A stretch of DNA of 64,000 bases. Source: Proteocatella sp041738345 (GTDB lineage Bacteria > Bacillota > Clostridia > Peptostreptococcales > Filifactoraceae). The notes below the pieces were generated by a model. The model had not been told where the DNA came from. It ran no database searches and saw only the letters and a program-made list of their open reading frames with translations. The stretch lies in assembly GCA_041738345.1 (NCBI GenBank), contig JBGSPX010000046.1:1-64000 (forward strand), in the 5' to 3' direction. Position 1 is the stretch's first letter, and each line of letters begins with the position of its first letter. The position numbers and the translations under genes were made by a program. Below, piece after piece: positions 8,812-17,151 of the stretch.

Positions 8812-9816
8812 TTAAATTCTTTTTTTAGGTATGAAGCCTATTTTTTTGTACACTTTACTCACCATTTTTGCAGCTACAGCTTCTGCTTTTTGAGCTCCAA
8901 GAGAATAAACTTCTTCAAGATAAGCTTTATCCGCAAGATATTCATTTGCTTTTTCTCTTACTGGTCTTATGCCCTCTGCTATTATTTCAGCAGCATCTGC
9001 TTTGAAATCCCCATAGCCTTTGCCTTCGTATCTTAAAGCTAGTTCTTGAGGTGATGTATTTTCGAACTTTGAACAGATTTCAAGAAGGTTTTTTATTCCT
9101 GGCTGCTCATCTGAATAATTCACAACTCCTATTGAATCAGTAACTGCTCTTTTTACTTTTTTAAGAATCACATCATTTGAATCCATAAGGCTTATATATC
9201 CATTTTCATTTTCATCTGATTTACTCATTTTTTTAGTAGGTTCTTGAAGGCTCATTACTCTTGCCCCTACCTTTGGAATATATACTTCTGGAACTTTAAA
9301 TGTCTCTGAATATCTATTATTAAATCTTTGAGCTACATCTCTTGCAAGTTCAAGATGCTGCTTTTGATCTTCTCCTACTGGTACTAAATCTGTAGAATAA
9401 AGAAGGATATCTGAGGCCATAAGCACAGGATACGTAAATAGTGCAGAGTTTAGATTTTCTCCACCCTTAGCTGATTTATCCTTGTACTGAGTCATTCTTC
9501 CAAGCTCTCCCATATATGTCATGGTTTGAAGTACCCATGCCAGTTCTACATGCTGTGGTACATGAGATTGAATAAATATAGTACTTTTTTGTGGGTCTAT
9601 TCCTGCTGCTAAGTACTGAGAAAGCAGTAATAGCGTATTTTCTCTAAGATCCTTTGGAACCTGAGGAACTGTTATCGCATGCATATCTACTATACAATAA
9701 TAGTTATTGTACTCTTCTTGCAGTTCTACCCAGTTTGAAATTGCTCCTAAATAATTTCCTAATGTAATTTTTCCAGATGGCTGAATACCACTGAATATTG
9801 TTTTTTTCTCAGACAT
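8812..9816 (-). CDS. trpS: Tryptophanyl-tRNA synthetase
   Basis: 334 residues, full-length class I synthetase charging tRNA-Trp. The HIGH-like site is in SGKITLGNYLG (14-24) and the KMSKS loop is exact at 196-200. A GGAGG ribosome site precedes the ATG. Only 11 bp separate it from the upstream TetR-type gene, and there is no room for a T-box leader, although trpS is often T-box controlled in Clostridia. It therefore seems to be transcribed with the regulators or from a promoter inside the upstream gene. Confidence 0.96.
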   Translation of the reverse strand: MSEKKTIFSGIQPSGKITLGNYLGAISNWVELQEEYNNYYCIVDMHAITVPQVPKDLRENTLLLLSQYLAAGIDPQKSTIFIQSHVPQHVELAWVLQTMTYMGELGRMTQYKDKSAKGGENLNSALFTYPVLMASDILLYSTDLVPVGEDQKQHLELARDVAQRFNNRYSETFKVPEVYIPKVGARVMSLQEPTKKMSKSDENENGYISLMDSNDVILKKVKRAVTDSIGVVNYSDEQPGIKNLLEICSKFENTSPQELALRYEGKGYGDFKADAAEIIAEGIRPVREKANEYLADKAYLEEVYSLGAQKAEAVAAKMVSKVYKKIGFIPKKRI

Positions 9817-9827
9817 AAACCCTCCTG

Positions 9828-10511
9828 CTATCTCTTTCTGTATTTTTGTATCATATTATGAAGATATTTATCTATCTTTTGATTTGCTATTTTAGGATTT
9901 AATTGGTCATGTATAACTCTATATAAGAAGCTCTCAAATACATACACCATTATTTCATTTAATTCCAAACCTTCTTCTTTTGCAAAATAGCCTTCTTCTA
10001 TACATTTTTTCATAGATATACTATCTCTGTAGAATAAATCTTTTCCATCAGCTATTTCTCTTATATCATGATCCATTTCGCTAATATCTATAGGAAAAAG
10101 CTCATAATATTCCTTTATATAATGATTTATAGAATTTGAAACCTTTGCAAAAAATATAGCATAAAAATTTTGAGGATGCTCAAATCCATTTCTATAAAAA
10201 CATTCTGCGATAATTATATATCTTTCTACGGGATTATCTATTCCTTCTAGTTTTACTGGAAGCTCACTTACATAGTCTCTAAAATAATCCATCGAAGCAA
10301 ATAAAAGTAAATGGTCCAAATTTTCAAAGTAATTGTACAAGGTTGCACTGTTATAACCTGCTATATCCGCAACCTTCCTTATTGTAACTGCATTAAGACC
10401 CTCTTCTCTTTCTATTTGTTTCACCGCGTCTATAAAATACTTTATTATTCGCTTTTTCTGTATAAATTTCTTATCAATAGCCGTTATTTCTGAATTATTT
10501 CTCTCTATCAA
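9828..10511 (-). CDS. TetR/AcrR-family regulator, copy 2
   Basis: 227 residues. The N-terminal helix-turn-helix domain (about 20-75) has the TetR pattern with SATLYNYFENLDHLL as recognition region; the rest is a helical ligand/dimerisation domain with no family name I can give. It is a clear paralogue of the next gene upstream: about two thirds of the first 75 aligned residues are identical by eye. Located between the betaine reductase genes and trpS, it may sense a metabolite of that pathway, but there is no direct evidence. Confidence 0.85.
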   Translation of the reverse strand: MIERNNSEITAIDKKFIQKKRIIKYFIDAVKQIEREEGLNAVTIRKVADIAGYNSATLYNYFENLDHLLLFASMDYFRDYVSELPVKLEGIDNPVERYIIIAECFYRNGFEHPQNFYAIFFAKVSNSINHYIKEYYELFPIDISEMDHDIREIADGKDLFYRDSISMKKCIEEGYFAKEEGLELNEIMVYVFESFLYRVIHDQLNPKIANQKIDKYLHNMIQKYRKR

Positions 10512-10574
10512 ATTTCTGCCTCCAATTAGTCTTTACTTCCATCTTTTATAATTATATCACTATATATTTATATT

Positions 10575-11261
10575 TCAACATTTTAGCTTATATTTTTTAA
10601 TCAAGTTTATTAAATAGTTGTTTACATTTTCATCAGCTTCATGAGCATCTAATTGATGATGTATTACTCTAAAAAGAAAACTTTCATATATATAAGTTAT
10701 TATAGAGTTAAGTTCATATCCTTCTTTTTCTTCAAAATACCCTTCCTTTATACATTCCCTTATTGCAATATTTCCTCTTGTAAATAAATCTTTTTCTTGC
10801 ATCATAGCTTTTACATCTTCTGTCATATTACTTGTATCTAGTGGGTAAAGCATATAATAATCATCAATATACTCTCTTGCTTTGACTGCATTTTTTGCAA
10901 AAAATATTGAATAATAATTTTCTGGATGTCTAAACGAATGTTCCAAAAAGCACTGCCATATAATTATATATATTTCAAGTGAGTCAGTTTTCCCTTTAAG
11001 TTTTAGTGGTAATTCTTCTATATACTCTTTAAAATACTCCATCGATGCAAAAAAAAGTAGATGCTCTAGGTTTTCAAAGTAATTATATATCGTAGCGCTG
11101 TTATAACTTGCTATATCCGCAACTTTTTTTATAGAAACTGCATCTAAGCCTTCGCTTTCCTGTATTTTCTTAACAGCATTTATAAAATATTTTACTGTTC
11201 TTCTTTTTTGCATAATTTTTTTATCAATATTTTTTCTTTTTTCCAAAATTTTATCTATCAA
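10575..11261 (-). CDS. TetR/AcrR-family regulator, copy 1
   Basis: 228 residues with an N-terminal TetR helix-turn-helix domain (about 20-75; recognition region SATIYNYFENLEHLL) and a helical C-terminal half. It is the tandem paralogue of the following gene, with the same length and the same aromatic-rich effector region (for example FAKN and EYIDDYYMLYPLD). The two are separated by 63 bp. A TTGACA-led promoter lies upstream. Ligand and targets are unknown; the nearest metabolic genes are grdH/grdI and the BCCT transporter, on the same strand upstream. Confidence 0.85.
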   Translation of the reverse strand: MIDKILEKRKNIDKKIMQKRRTVKYFINAVKKIQESEGLDAVSIKKVADIASYNSATIYNYFENLEHLLFFASMEYFKEYIEELPLKLKGKTDSLEIYIIIWQCFLEHSFRHPENYYSIFFAKNAVKAREYIDDYYMLYPLDTSNMTEDVKAMMQEKDLFTRGNIAIRECIKEGYFEEKEGYELNSIITYIYESFLFRVIHHQLDAHEADENVNNYLINLIKKYKLKC

Positions 11262-11295
11262 ATTAAAATCCCCCTAAACATAGTCTATACTTCAT

Positions 11296-11324
11296 ATCAT
11301 CTCAAGTTTATACATTAATGTCAA
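11296..11324 (-). promoter_or_regulatory. Promoter candidate for the TetR pair
   Basis: TTGACA (complement of 11319-11324) is followed after 17 bases by GATGAT. The -35 is perfect, the -10 weak. It lies 35 bp upstream of the first TetR-type gene. Confidence 0.45.
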
Positions 11325-11368
11325 TAAATAATATAATCATTTTTAAATTTTAATTTATACAAATGAAA

Positions 11369-11404
11369 AACGCCCAAATATTATTAATATAATATCTAGA
11401 CGTT
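11369..11404 (-). terminator. Terminator of the BCCT-grdI-grdH operon
   Basis: An imperfect hairpin (AACG...CGTT outer pairs and ATATTAT/ATAATAT inner pairs) is followed on the minus strand by a T run (complement of 11366-11370). It lies about 80 bp past the true grdH stop codon, which supports the read-through gene end at 11481. Confidence 0.6.
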
Positions 11405-11480
11405 GTTTTAATAGATAATTAATGGGATTTATTAAAATTTTGAAACTGCTCAGAATTTACAAAACTAACATTATAACTAT

Positions 11481-12791
11481 TTATATTTTAACTTTAAATA
11501 CGGTTTGTTCTTTTACGTCTTCTGTAAGGGCATCTAGTGCAACACTTACTCTGTGATATCTAAGCTTCCATTGCTCATCTTTTGGAGTATTTGGATTCCC
11601 AAGAGGATATGGAATTGATATTGTAGGTACTATCTTATTTGCTCCTACAGTTTCTGAAACTGGTACTATATTGCACATATGAACAATTGGCATTCCTGAT
11701 TTTTCTATTTCTTTTACCATCGTTGCGCCGCAACGAGTACAAGTGCCTCATGTAGAAACCATGATAACCCCATCCACTTTATCTTCCTGAAGTTTTTCTA
11801 AAATTTCCTTTGCCATTCTTGAAGCTTCTGCTTGAGTAGTTCCAGTTCCTACAGTTGTGTAAAAATATGGGTGAAGCTGCCCAAATTTATTTTCTTTTTC
11901 AAGTGCTCTAAGCGCATCTAATGGAACTATTACATTTGGGTCAGCATCTGCTGCTGCTGGATCAAAACCTGCATGTATTGTTTTAAATTCGCCTGATTTT
12001 AGAGTTTCCATGCCCTCAATAGAGTATCTTCCCCATCTTGTAGATGAAGCCGATTGAATTCTATCAGGGTTATCAACTGGAACAATTCCACCTGTGTTTA
12101 ATATTGCAATTTTCGCCTTGGAAAGTTCTTTTATTGGCATTGCTACTGGAACCATATCTTTTTCAGGAATAATAAGTTCAGTTTGAAATGCTTCATTGTT
12201 AAGCTTTTTAATAAGCATCTCCACGCCTCTTTGAGCTGCGGTTTTTTCATCAGCTCTCCAAACCTGATGTCTTATTCCTCTTGGGAAGTAACCTTCTTCT
12301 TCCGCAGATAGAGTTTCTTCATTTCCAAGCATTTTATTTGCATAAGCTGCCATGACTTTTACATCACCTCTAAGTTTTGCTGCACTCTTTCCGCCCACAA
12401 ATATAGGCATATCTTTTTTAAACATTTGAACCCCAGGATTTTCAATGTGCATTGATGTTAAAACCGGAACATTGTATTTTTCCTTTACTGCCTTACATAT
12501 AGTTCCACATGCAAATCCATATCTTCCTGCTTGAAAAGCTGGCCCTGCAATAAACATATCAAATTCTTTATCTTCTAAAAATCCAAGGATGGCTTCAACG
12601 GCTTCCTTTTCTCTAGAACCCATAAAGTTATCTCCACATATTACGGTATGCGTTATCTGTGCATTTAAAATTTCATTCATTGCCATCGCTGGTCCTACCG
12701 TACCCTCTACAATTTCAGGAGCATAATCAGCTTTATCTTCTCCACCTATACCTGCAAAGAATTGATTTATATAATGTATCGCTTTTTTCAT
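11481..12791 (-). CDS. grdH: Betaine reductase component B selenoprotein GrdH (UGA = selenocysteine)
   Basis: 436 residues when the in-frame TGA at 11748-11750 is read as selenocysteine, residue 348. Without recoding the protein would stop after ...IMVST, at 347. The frame continues without a break for 88 more residues and gives the redox motif U348-GT-C351-TR-C354, the UxxCxxC of GrdB/GrdF/GrdH proteins. A hairpin sits 11 bases after the UGA, as SECIS elements require. The B protein binds the amine substrate, here probably glycine betaine, and passes the acetyl group to selenoprotein A. It follows grdI by 13 bp with GGAGGG as ribosome site. Sarcosine reductase (GrdF) is the alternative; the BCCT transporter next door favours betaine. 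Confidence 0.93.
11720..11750 (-). other. Bacterial SECIS element with selenocysteine UGA
   Basis: On the minus strand the UGA (11750-11748) is followed by 11 bases and then a perfect 7-bp hairpin, TCGTTGC / GCAACGA, with a GGC loop (11736-11720). E. coli fdhF has the same 11-base spacing and a G-containing apical loop bound by SelB. The hairpin also codes for part of the CxxC motif. Confidence 0.88.
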
Positions 12792-12804
12792 CAGTTTTCC
12801 CTCC

Positions 12805-14130
12805 TTAAAATTCTTTCATTGTTTTTGTTGACCAGCCTGCAATCTGATCTCCACAAAACATCGCATTGTTTTCCATTATTATAGAGCCATCGTCTCTTAC
12901 TGAAGACCCCATAACTTCATCATAAGCCCATCCTCCAGAAAGACCATCTCTTGCTAGAGACTCCAGCTCTCCTATAACAATTTTTGCTGGTGGAAGTTCT
13001 ATAAGCTGAGAAACATTTCCCGTTGAAATAAGTGCATCTGCTTTTTGATCTAATGTAACAAGAGGCTGTGATGCGCCGTCTCTGCCTGTACACTCGTTAC
13101 TTATTCCTACCACTTTTACCCCTGCATCTTCAAGTACTCTTATGCATCTTATATAATCTGCATCTGGATTTCCATAACCTTCTTCTGTAACTATCGCGCC
13201 ATCAGCTCCAAGCGATTTTGCCATCTGTGCTACAAAGGTAGCCGCTCTTTCCTTTTGCTCTAGAGAAACATTTAGATTTGACATTATTACTCCAAGGAAA
13301 TTTATGCTCTTTCCATGCTCCTTAAAAAGTTCTTTTATAGTGGGAAAGTTTTGCATATCATAAGTTGACCATTTAGAAGATGCTGGCATAAAGCTTCCTG
13401 ATATCATAGCTCCATCAAGAACTTCTGTAGGATTCATAAATGTAGGTACATATTTATTCATATCCCAACCATACACAAGATCATTGTAACCAAGCTCTTC
13501 CATTTGAGACTGAGGCTGCATAACAAGCACTACAGACGGAAGTTTTGAAAGTTCTTGAGAGCGTTTCATAATAGGCTCAAGTTCATAAGTTTCAATTTCT
13601 TCTGGCTCAAGTTCTTTAACTGCATTTCCTATATATTCCGCAAGTTTATGAGCTGCCCATCTAAGAGCCTTATTCTTTTTCTGCTGCTCATATCGTTCAA
13701 ATTCTTCATCTGTATCAGCTACCATACATATATTTATCAATTTAGAAAAATATGTATATTTTGCACCAGATTTCATATCTATAAGTCCATCGCCAAAACT
13801 TCCCCAATGTTTTCCAACAGCAAGTACGCTACAACCTTTTAATGCATGTACTCGTCCTTCTCCTGCATTTGAAATTTCTCCTGTAACTCCTGGAAAAAGA
13901 GTTCTTCCATCAGGTCTTACTCTTGGCTCAATAGCCTCTTTAACTGGAACTATTCTAATGTCTTCTCCAGGTTTTGCAATCATTAAATCCACATCAGTTA
14001 TATGACTTTCCTCTTCTTTTATAAAGTCAAGTGCTGCTAACTTATCTATCGTTAAAATTCCTTTACTATAAGCAGTATTTTCTCCAAAAACTACATCTTT
14101 AACATAAAAGTTTCCAATTTCTAATTTCAT
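12805..14130 (-). CDS. grdI: Betaine reductase component B, GrdI proprotein
   Basis: 441 residues, partner of GrdH. Proteins of the GrdE/GrdG/GrdI family are made as proproteins and cleave themselves into two subunits, one with an N-terminal carbonyl group that binds the amine substrate. I start at the ATG at 14130; a TTG one codon earlier is not needed, and GGAGGAATTTTG precedes it. Cysteines are few: one in HALKGCS, one in INICMV, C347 in NECTGRDG and one in MFCGDQ. The GSFMPASSK segment has serines where I recall GrdE having cysteines near its cleavage site, so the processing residue may differ. Order on the strand is transporter, grdI, grdH. Confidence 0.88.
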   Translation of the reverse strand: MKLEIGNFYVKDVVFGENTAYSKGILTIDKLAALDFIKEEESHITDVDLMIAKPGEDIRIVPVKEAIEPRVRPDGRTLFPGVTGEISNAGEGRVHALKGCSVLAVGKHWGSFGDGLIDMKSGAKYTYFSKLINICMVADTDEEFERYEQQKKNKALRWAAHKLAEYIGNAVKELEPEEIETYELEPIMKRSQELSKLPSVVLVMQPQSQMEELGYNDLVYGWDMNKYVPTFMNPTEVLDGAMISGSFMPASSKWSTYDMQNFPTIKELFKEHGKSINFLGVIMSNLNVSLEQKERAATFVAQMAKSLGADGAIVTEEGYGNPDADYIRCIRVLEDAGVKVVGISNECTGRDGASQPLVTLDQKADALISTGNVSQLIELPPAKIVIGELESLARDGLSGGWAYDEVMGSSVRDDGSIIMENNAMFCGDQIAGWSTKTMKEF

Positions 14131-14148
14131 CAAAATTCCTCCTCTAAT

Positions 14149-15741
14149 TTAATCTATCAGCGCTTCGCTCAAATCATGCACCGAACTAAAATTTTTACTT
14201 GTTTTTGAAACTTGTTCTTCTCCTACTATGGATCTATTTTCTAACGCTACGTCTTCTTGTTTAAGTGCCTTCAATAACGATACCATTCCCAAAATCATTA
14301 CAAAGGCAAATGGAAATGCAGCTACAAGTGATATAGTTTGAAGCATCTGAAGTCCATTCGAACTTCCTATCATAAGCGAAAGCGCTAATGCCGATTGAAT
14401 AGCTCCCCAAATAAGTTTTTTGCTAGCACTTGGATTTAAATCTCCATTTGAACTAAACATAGCAAGTACAAAGGTTGCTGAATCTGCTGAAGTTATAAAG
14501 AAAGTACATAATAATACTATTGCAATTATAGAAATAAGCGTTCCTAATGGATATTCTCTCATTACTACAAAAAATGCTGTAGAAGTGGATTTTATAGCTT
14601 CTCCTGCAATTCCAGTTCCTAAGTTAAGCCCCATACCGCCAAACACAGCAAACCATATAAAGGATGCTAATGTCGGTGCTAAAAGAACTCCTGTTACGAA
14701 TTCTTTTATAGTTCTGCCTTTTGAAATTCTAGCAATAAACGTCCCTACAAAAGGTGCCCACGCTATCCACCAAGCCCAGTAGAATATAGTCCAAGAACCA
14801 TACCAATTTGAACTTTCAAAAGCTCCAAGCTGAAAAGAATTTGCAGCTAAATCTCTAAAATAAATACCTAGTCCTTCTACAAAAATATTTAGTATATATA
14901 CAGAAGGTCCTACAATAAAAGCTATTATCAAGATTAATCCTGCAACTCCTACATTTAGATTTGATATAAATTTCATCCCTTTATCCAGCCCTCTAGCAGC
15001 TGAAAACATGAATATTGATGTTACAAAAATTACTATAAGTATCTGCACCACATTATTTTCTGGAACTCCAAATAAAAAATTAAGCCCACTGTTTATTTGA
15101 TATGTTCCAAGTCCTAATGATGTTGCTACACCTGCCACAGTTGCAAAGACAGCAAGAATATCAATAAATTTTCCTACCCAACCATTTACTACTTTTTCTC
15201 CAAGTAATGGTATAAATACACTACTTATAAGCCCTGGTTTATTCTTTCTAAACTGCATATATGCTAGTGCTAATGCTAGTACACTATAATTTGCCCATGG
15301 ATGAAGTCCCCAGTGAAGAAATGACTTTGATATTGCAAATTCTTTTGCCATTTCTGTCCCTGATTCAGCTCCTAGAGGAGCCATGAAATGATTTAACGGT
15401 TCAGCTGCACCCCAGAATACAAGCCCAATTCCCATTCCTGCTGAAAAAAGCATTGCAAACCATGAAGTTGTTGTATATTCTGGTTTAGAATCATCTGCTC
15501 CAAGCTTTATATCCTTATACTTTGAAAAAAAACCTATCCAAACCGCAAATATAACAAACGACGACATCGATAGTGTATAAAACCATCCAAACTCGTTTAC
15601 TAAAAAACTAAAAACATTATTTCCTACAAATTCAAAACTTTTAGGAAAAAACATCCCCCATAAAACAATTGATATAGTTACTATTAATGATATGTAATAT
15701 ACTGAGCTGTCCTTTTTTGAATTCAGTGAAGATTTGTTCAT
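14149..15741 (-). CDS. BCCT-family transporter, probably glycine betaine uptake
   Basis: 530 residues with about 12 membrane spans, the size of betaine/choline/carnitine transporters. The glycine-rich substrate segment GMGIGLVFWG is at 102-111, followed by AEPL, and the tryptophan-rich segment YWAWWIAWAPFVG lies near residue 325. Glycine at the first motif suggests sodium-coupled betaine transport as in BetP/OpuD. It is first in the operon, 18 bp before grdI, so it probably imports betaine for the reductase rather than for osmoprotection. The ribosome site is AAAAGGAG. Confidence 0.92.
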   Translation of the reverse strand: MNKSSLNSKKDSSVYYISLIVTISIVLWGMFFPKSFEFVGNNVFSFLVNEFGWFYTLSMSSFVIFAVWIGFFSKYKDIKLGADDSKPEYTTTSWFAMLFSAGMGIGLVFWGAAEPLNHFMAPLGAESGTEMAKEFAISKSFLHWGLHPWANYSVLALALAYMQFRKNKPGLISSVFIPLLGEKVVNGWVGKFIDILAVFATVAGVATSLGLGTYQINSGLNFLFGVPENNVVQILIVIFVTSIFMFSAARGLDKGMKFISNLNVGVAGLILIIAFIVGPSVYILNIFVEGLGIYFRDLAANSFQLGAFESSNWYGSWTIFYWAWWIAWAPFVGTFIARISKGRTIKEFVTGVLLAPTLASFIWFAVFGGMGLNLGTGIAGEAIKSTSTAFFVVMREYPLGTLISIIAIVLLCTFFITSADSATFVLAMFSSNGDLNPSASKKLIWGAIQSALALSLMIGSSNGLQMLQTISLVAAFPFAFVMILGMVSLLKALKQEDVALENRSIVGEEQVSKTSKNFSSVHDLSEALID

Positions 15742-15813
15742 AAAAATTCTCCTTTTTATAATTATTAATATATGGATTCAATTTTTATCCTCCTCTTATT
15801 CAAATTTCCATAA

Positions 15814-15833
15814 TTAATAATCGTGATTATTAA
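15814..15833 (-). promoter_or_regulatory. Perfect 20-bp palindrome upstream of the betaine transporter
   Basis: TTAATAATC-GT-GATTATTAA: nine-base arms around two bases, 73 bp before the transporter start. Its length and symmetry suit a dimeric regulator such as a TetR-family protein. The 319-bp gap 15742-16060 holds this site, a second palindrome and the etfA terminator, and no gene. Confidence 0.45.
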
Positions 15834-15854
15834 ACAATTCTACTCGTATATTTC

Positions 15855-15872
15855 TTGATAATATAATATCAA
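15855..15872 (-). promoter_or_regulatory. Second palindrome upstream of the betaine transporter
   Basis: TTGATA-ATATAA-TATCAA, centred 40 bp (about four helical turns) from the palindrome at 15814-15833. On the minus strand TTGATA can also serve as a -35 box with TATACG 16 bases on, so promoter and operator may overlap. Confidence 0.4.
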
Positions 15873-15972
15873 ATAAATCGCACCCTCGTCAACCCTATTA
15901 TTGAATTTTTTGATAATTATGAGAAATTTTTTTTATATTATTCTTTCCAATCAAAACTATGCCTGAAAAAAC

Positions 15973-16024
15973 ACAAAAAAATACAGTTAACTTTTCAGTA
16001 GAACTGAAATTTTAACTGTATTTT
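15973..16024 (-). terminator. Terminator of the bcd-etfB-etfA operon
   Basis: Arms AAAATACAGTTAA (15978-15990) and TTAACTGTATTTT (16012-16024) pair perfectly, with further TTTCAGT/ACTGAAA pairing inside. On the minus strand a T run follows (complement of 15974-15980). It is about 37 bp past the etfA stop. Confidence 0.88.
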
Positions 16025-16060
16025 GAGGAAATTATTTATATTACTTCGGTAATCACATAG

Positions 16061-17080
16061 TTATTTTTCATTAGCTTCTATCTTTGCTTTCTTTATAAGA
16101 TCAGTAAGTATTGGCAGTACCTTTCCTACATCTCCTACAAGGCCAAGATCTGCTACTTCAAATATAGCTGCATCTGGATTTTTGTTTATAGCAATTATAA
16201 GTTCTGACTCTTCCATTCCAGCAACGTGCTGAATAGCGCCTGAAATACCACATGCCATATATACTTCTGGTCTAACCGTCTTACCTGTTTGTCCAACCTG
16301 TCTATCCTTATCAAGCCAACCTGCATCAATAACCGCTCTTGAACCTGAAACAAGTCCACCAATTGTGTCGGCAAGATCATAAAGAGGTCCTAAATTATCT
16401 GGTCCACCAACCCCTCTTCCCGCTGATACAAGCATTCCAGCTTCTTCTATATTAGCCTTAGCTTTAGTTTCTTTTACATACTCTAATACTTCTACATTCA
16501 TATCAGATGCTTCTAATTTAGCATCAAATTTAACAATTTCACCTTTTCTAGACTTGTCTGATGCCATTTTCTGCATAACCCCAGGTCTAACTGTAGACAT
16601 TTGAGGTCTAAAATCAGGACACGCTATAGTTGCCATTATGTTTCCGCCAAATGCAGGTCTAGTCATAAGTAGATTATTAGTTTCTTCTTCTATATCAAGA
16701 CTTGTACAGTCTGCTGTAAGCCCTGTATGAACTCTTGCTGATACTCTAGGAGCAAGGTCTCTTCCTATTGAAGTAGCTCCAAAAAGTACTATTTCAGGTT
16801 TTTCTTGTTTTATTATTCCAACAAGTGCTTTTGTATAGGGTTCAGTAACAAAAAGTTCAAGCATTTTATTATCTGCTATTACCACTTTATCTGCTCCATG
16901 ATGAATTAAATCATCTGCTAAACCTTCTACCCCATGGCCTAAAAGCGCTGCGGTAACTCCAACTCCTAATGTGTCTGCTAGCTCTCTTCCTTTTCCAAGT
17001 AGCTCCACAGAAACCTTTTGAACTTCTTTATTTCTTTGTTCTACGAACACTAATACGCCTTTATATTCTGAAAGGTTCAC
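16061..17080 (-). CDS. etfA: Electron transfer flavoprotein, alpha subunit
   Basis: 339 residues. EtfA binds FAD through the C-terminal domain: GRGVGGPDNL near 220, SGSRAVIDAGW, and RQVGQTGKTVRPEVYMACG (the family signature) are all clear. With EtfB it carries electrons to or from butyryl-CoA dehydrogenase; in Clostridia this complex bifurcates electrons from NADH to crotonyl-CoA and ferredoxin. The start is GTG with GGAGG upstream. It follows etfB after 71 bp and ends the operon. Confidence 0.95.
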   Translation of the reverse strand: MNLSEYKGVLVFVEQRNKEVQKVSVELLGKGRELADTLGVGVTAALLGHGVEGLADDLIHHGADKVVIADNKMLELFVTEPYTKALVGIIKQEKPEIVLFGATSIGRDLAPRVSARVHTGLTADCTSLDIEEETNNLLMTRPAFGGNIMATIACPDFRPQMSTVRPGVMQKMASDKSRKGEIVKFDAKLEASDMNVEVLEYVKETKAKANIEEAGMLVSAGRGVGGPDNLGPLYDLADTIGGLVSGSRAVIDAGWLDKDRQVGQTGKTVRPEVYMACGISGAIQHVAGMEESELIIAINKNPDAAIFEVADLGLVGDVGKVLPILTDLIKKAKIEANEK

Positions 17081-17151
17081 TTTGAATACCTCCTGTTTCC
17101 TTTAAACAAATTAATTCCCATAATAAAATTTATTTTATAGACTCAATATTA

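Noticed and set aside
9828..11261. Assembly duplication of one TetR gene
   Set aside because: The copies differ along their whole length, including DNA, so they are diverged paralogues.
11481..11720. Separate 79-residue gene after grdH
   Set aside because: It is the C-terminal part of GrdH reached by reading UGA as selenocysteine; it lacks its own ribosome site and starts inside the SECIS region.
11748..11750. Nonsense mutation or pseudogene in grdH
   Set aside because: The SECIS hairpin, the UxxCxxC motif, the intact downstream frame and a tRNA-Sec in the same window favour recoding.
13555..13842. Plus-strand frames opposite conserved genes (for example inside grdI)
   Set aside because: They lack ribosome sites and lie opposite well-conserved proteins; treated as shadows.
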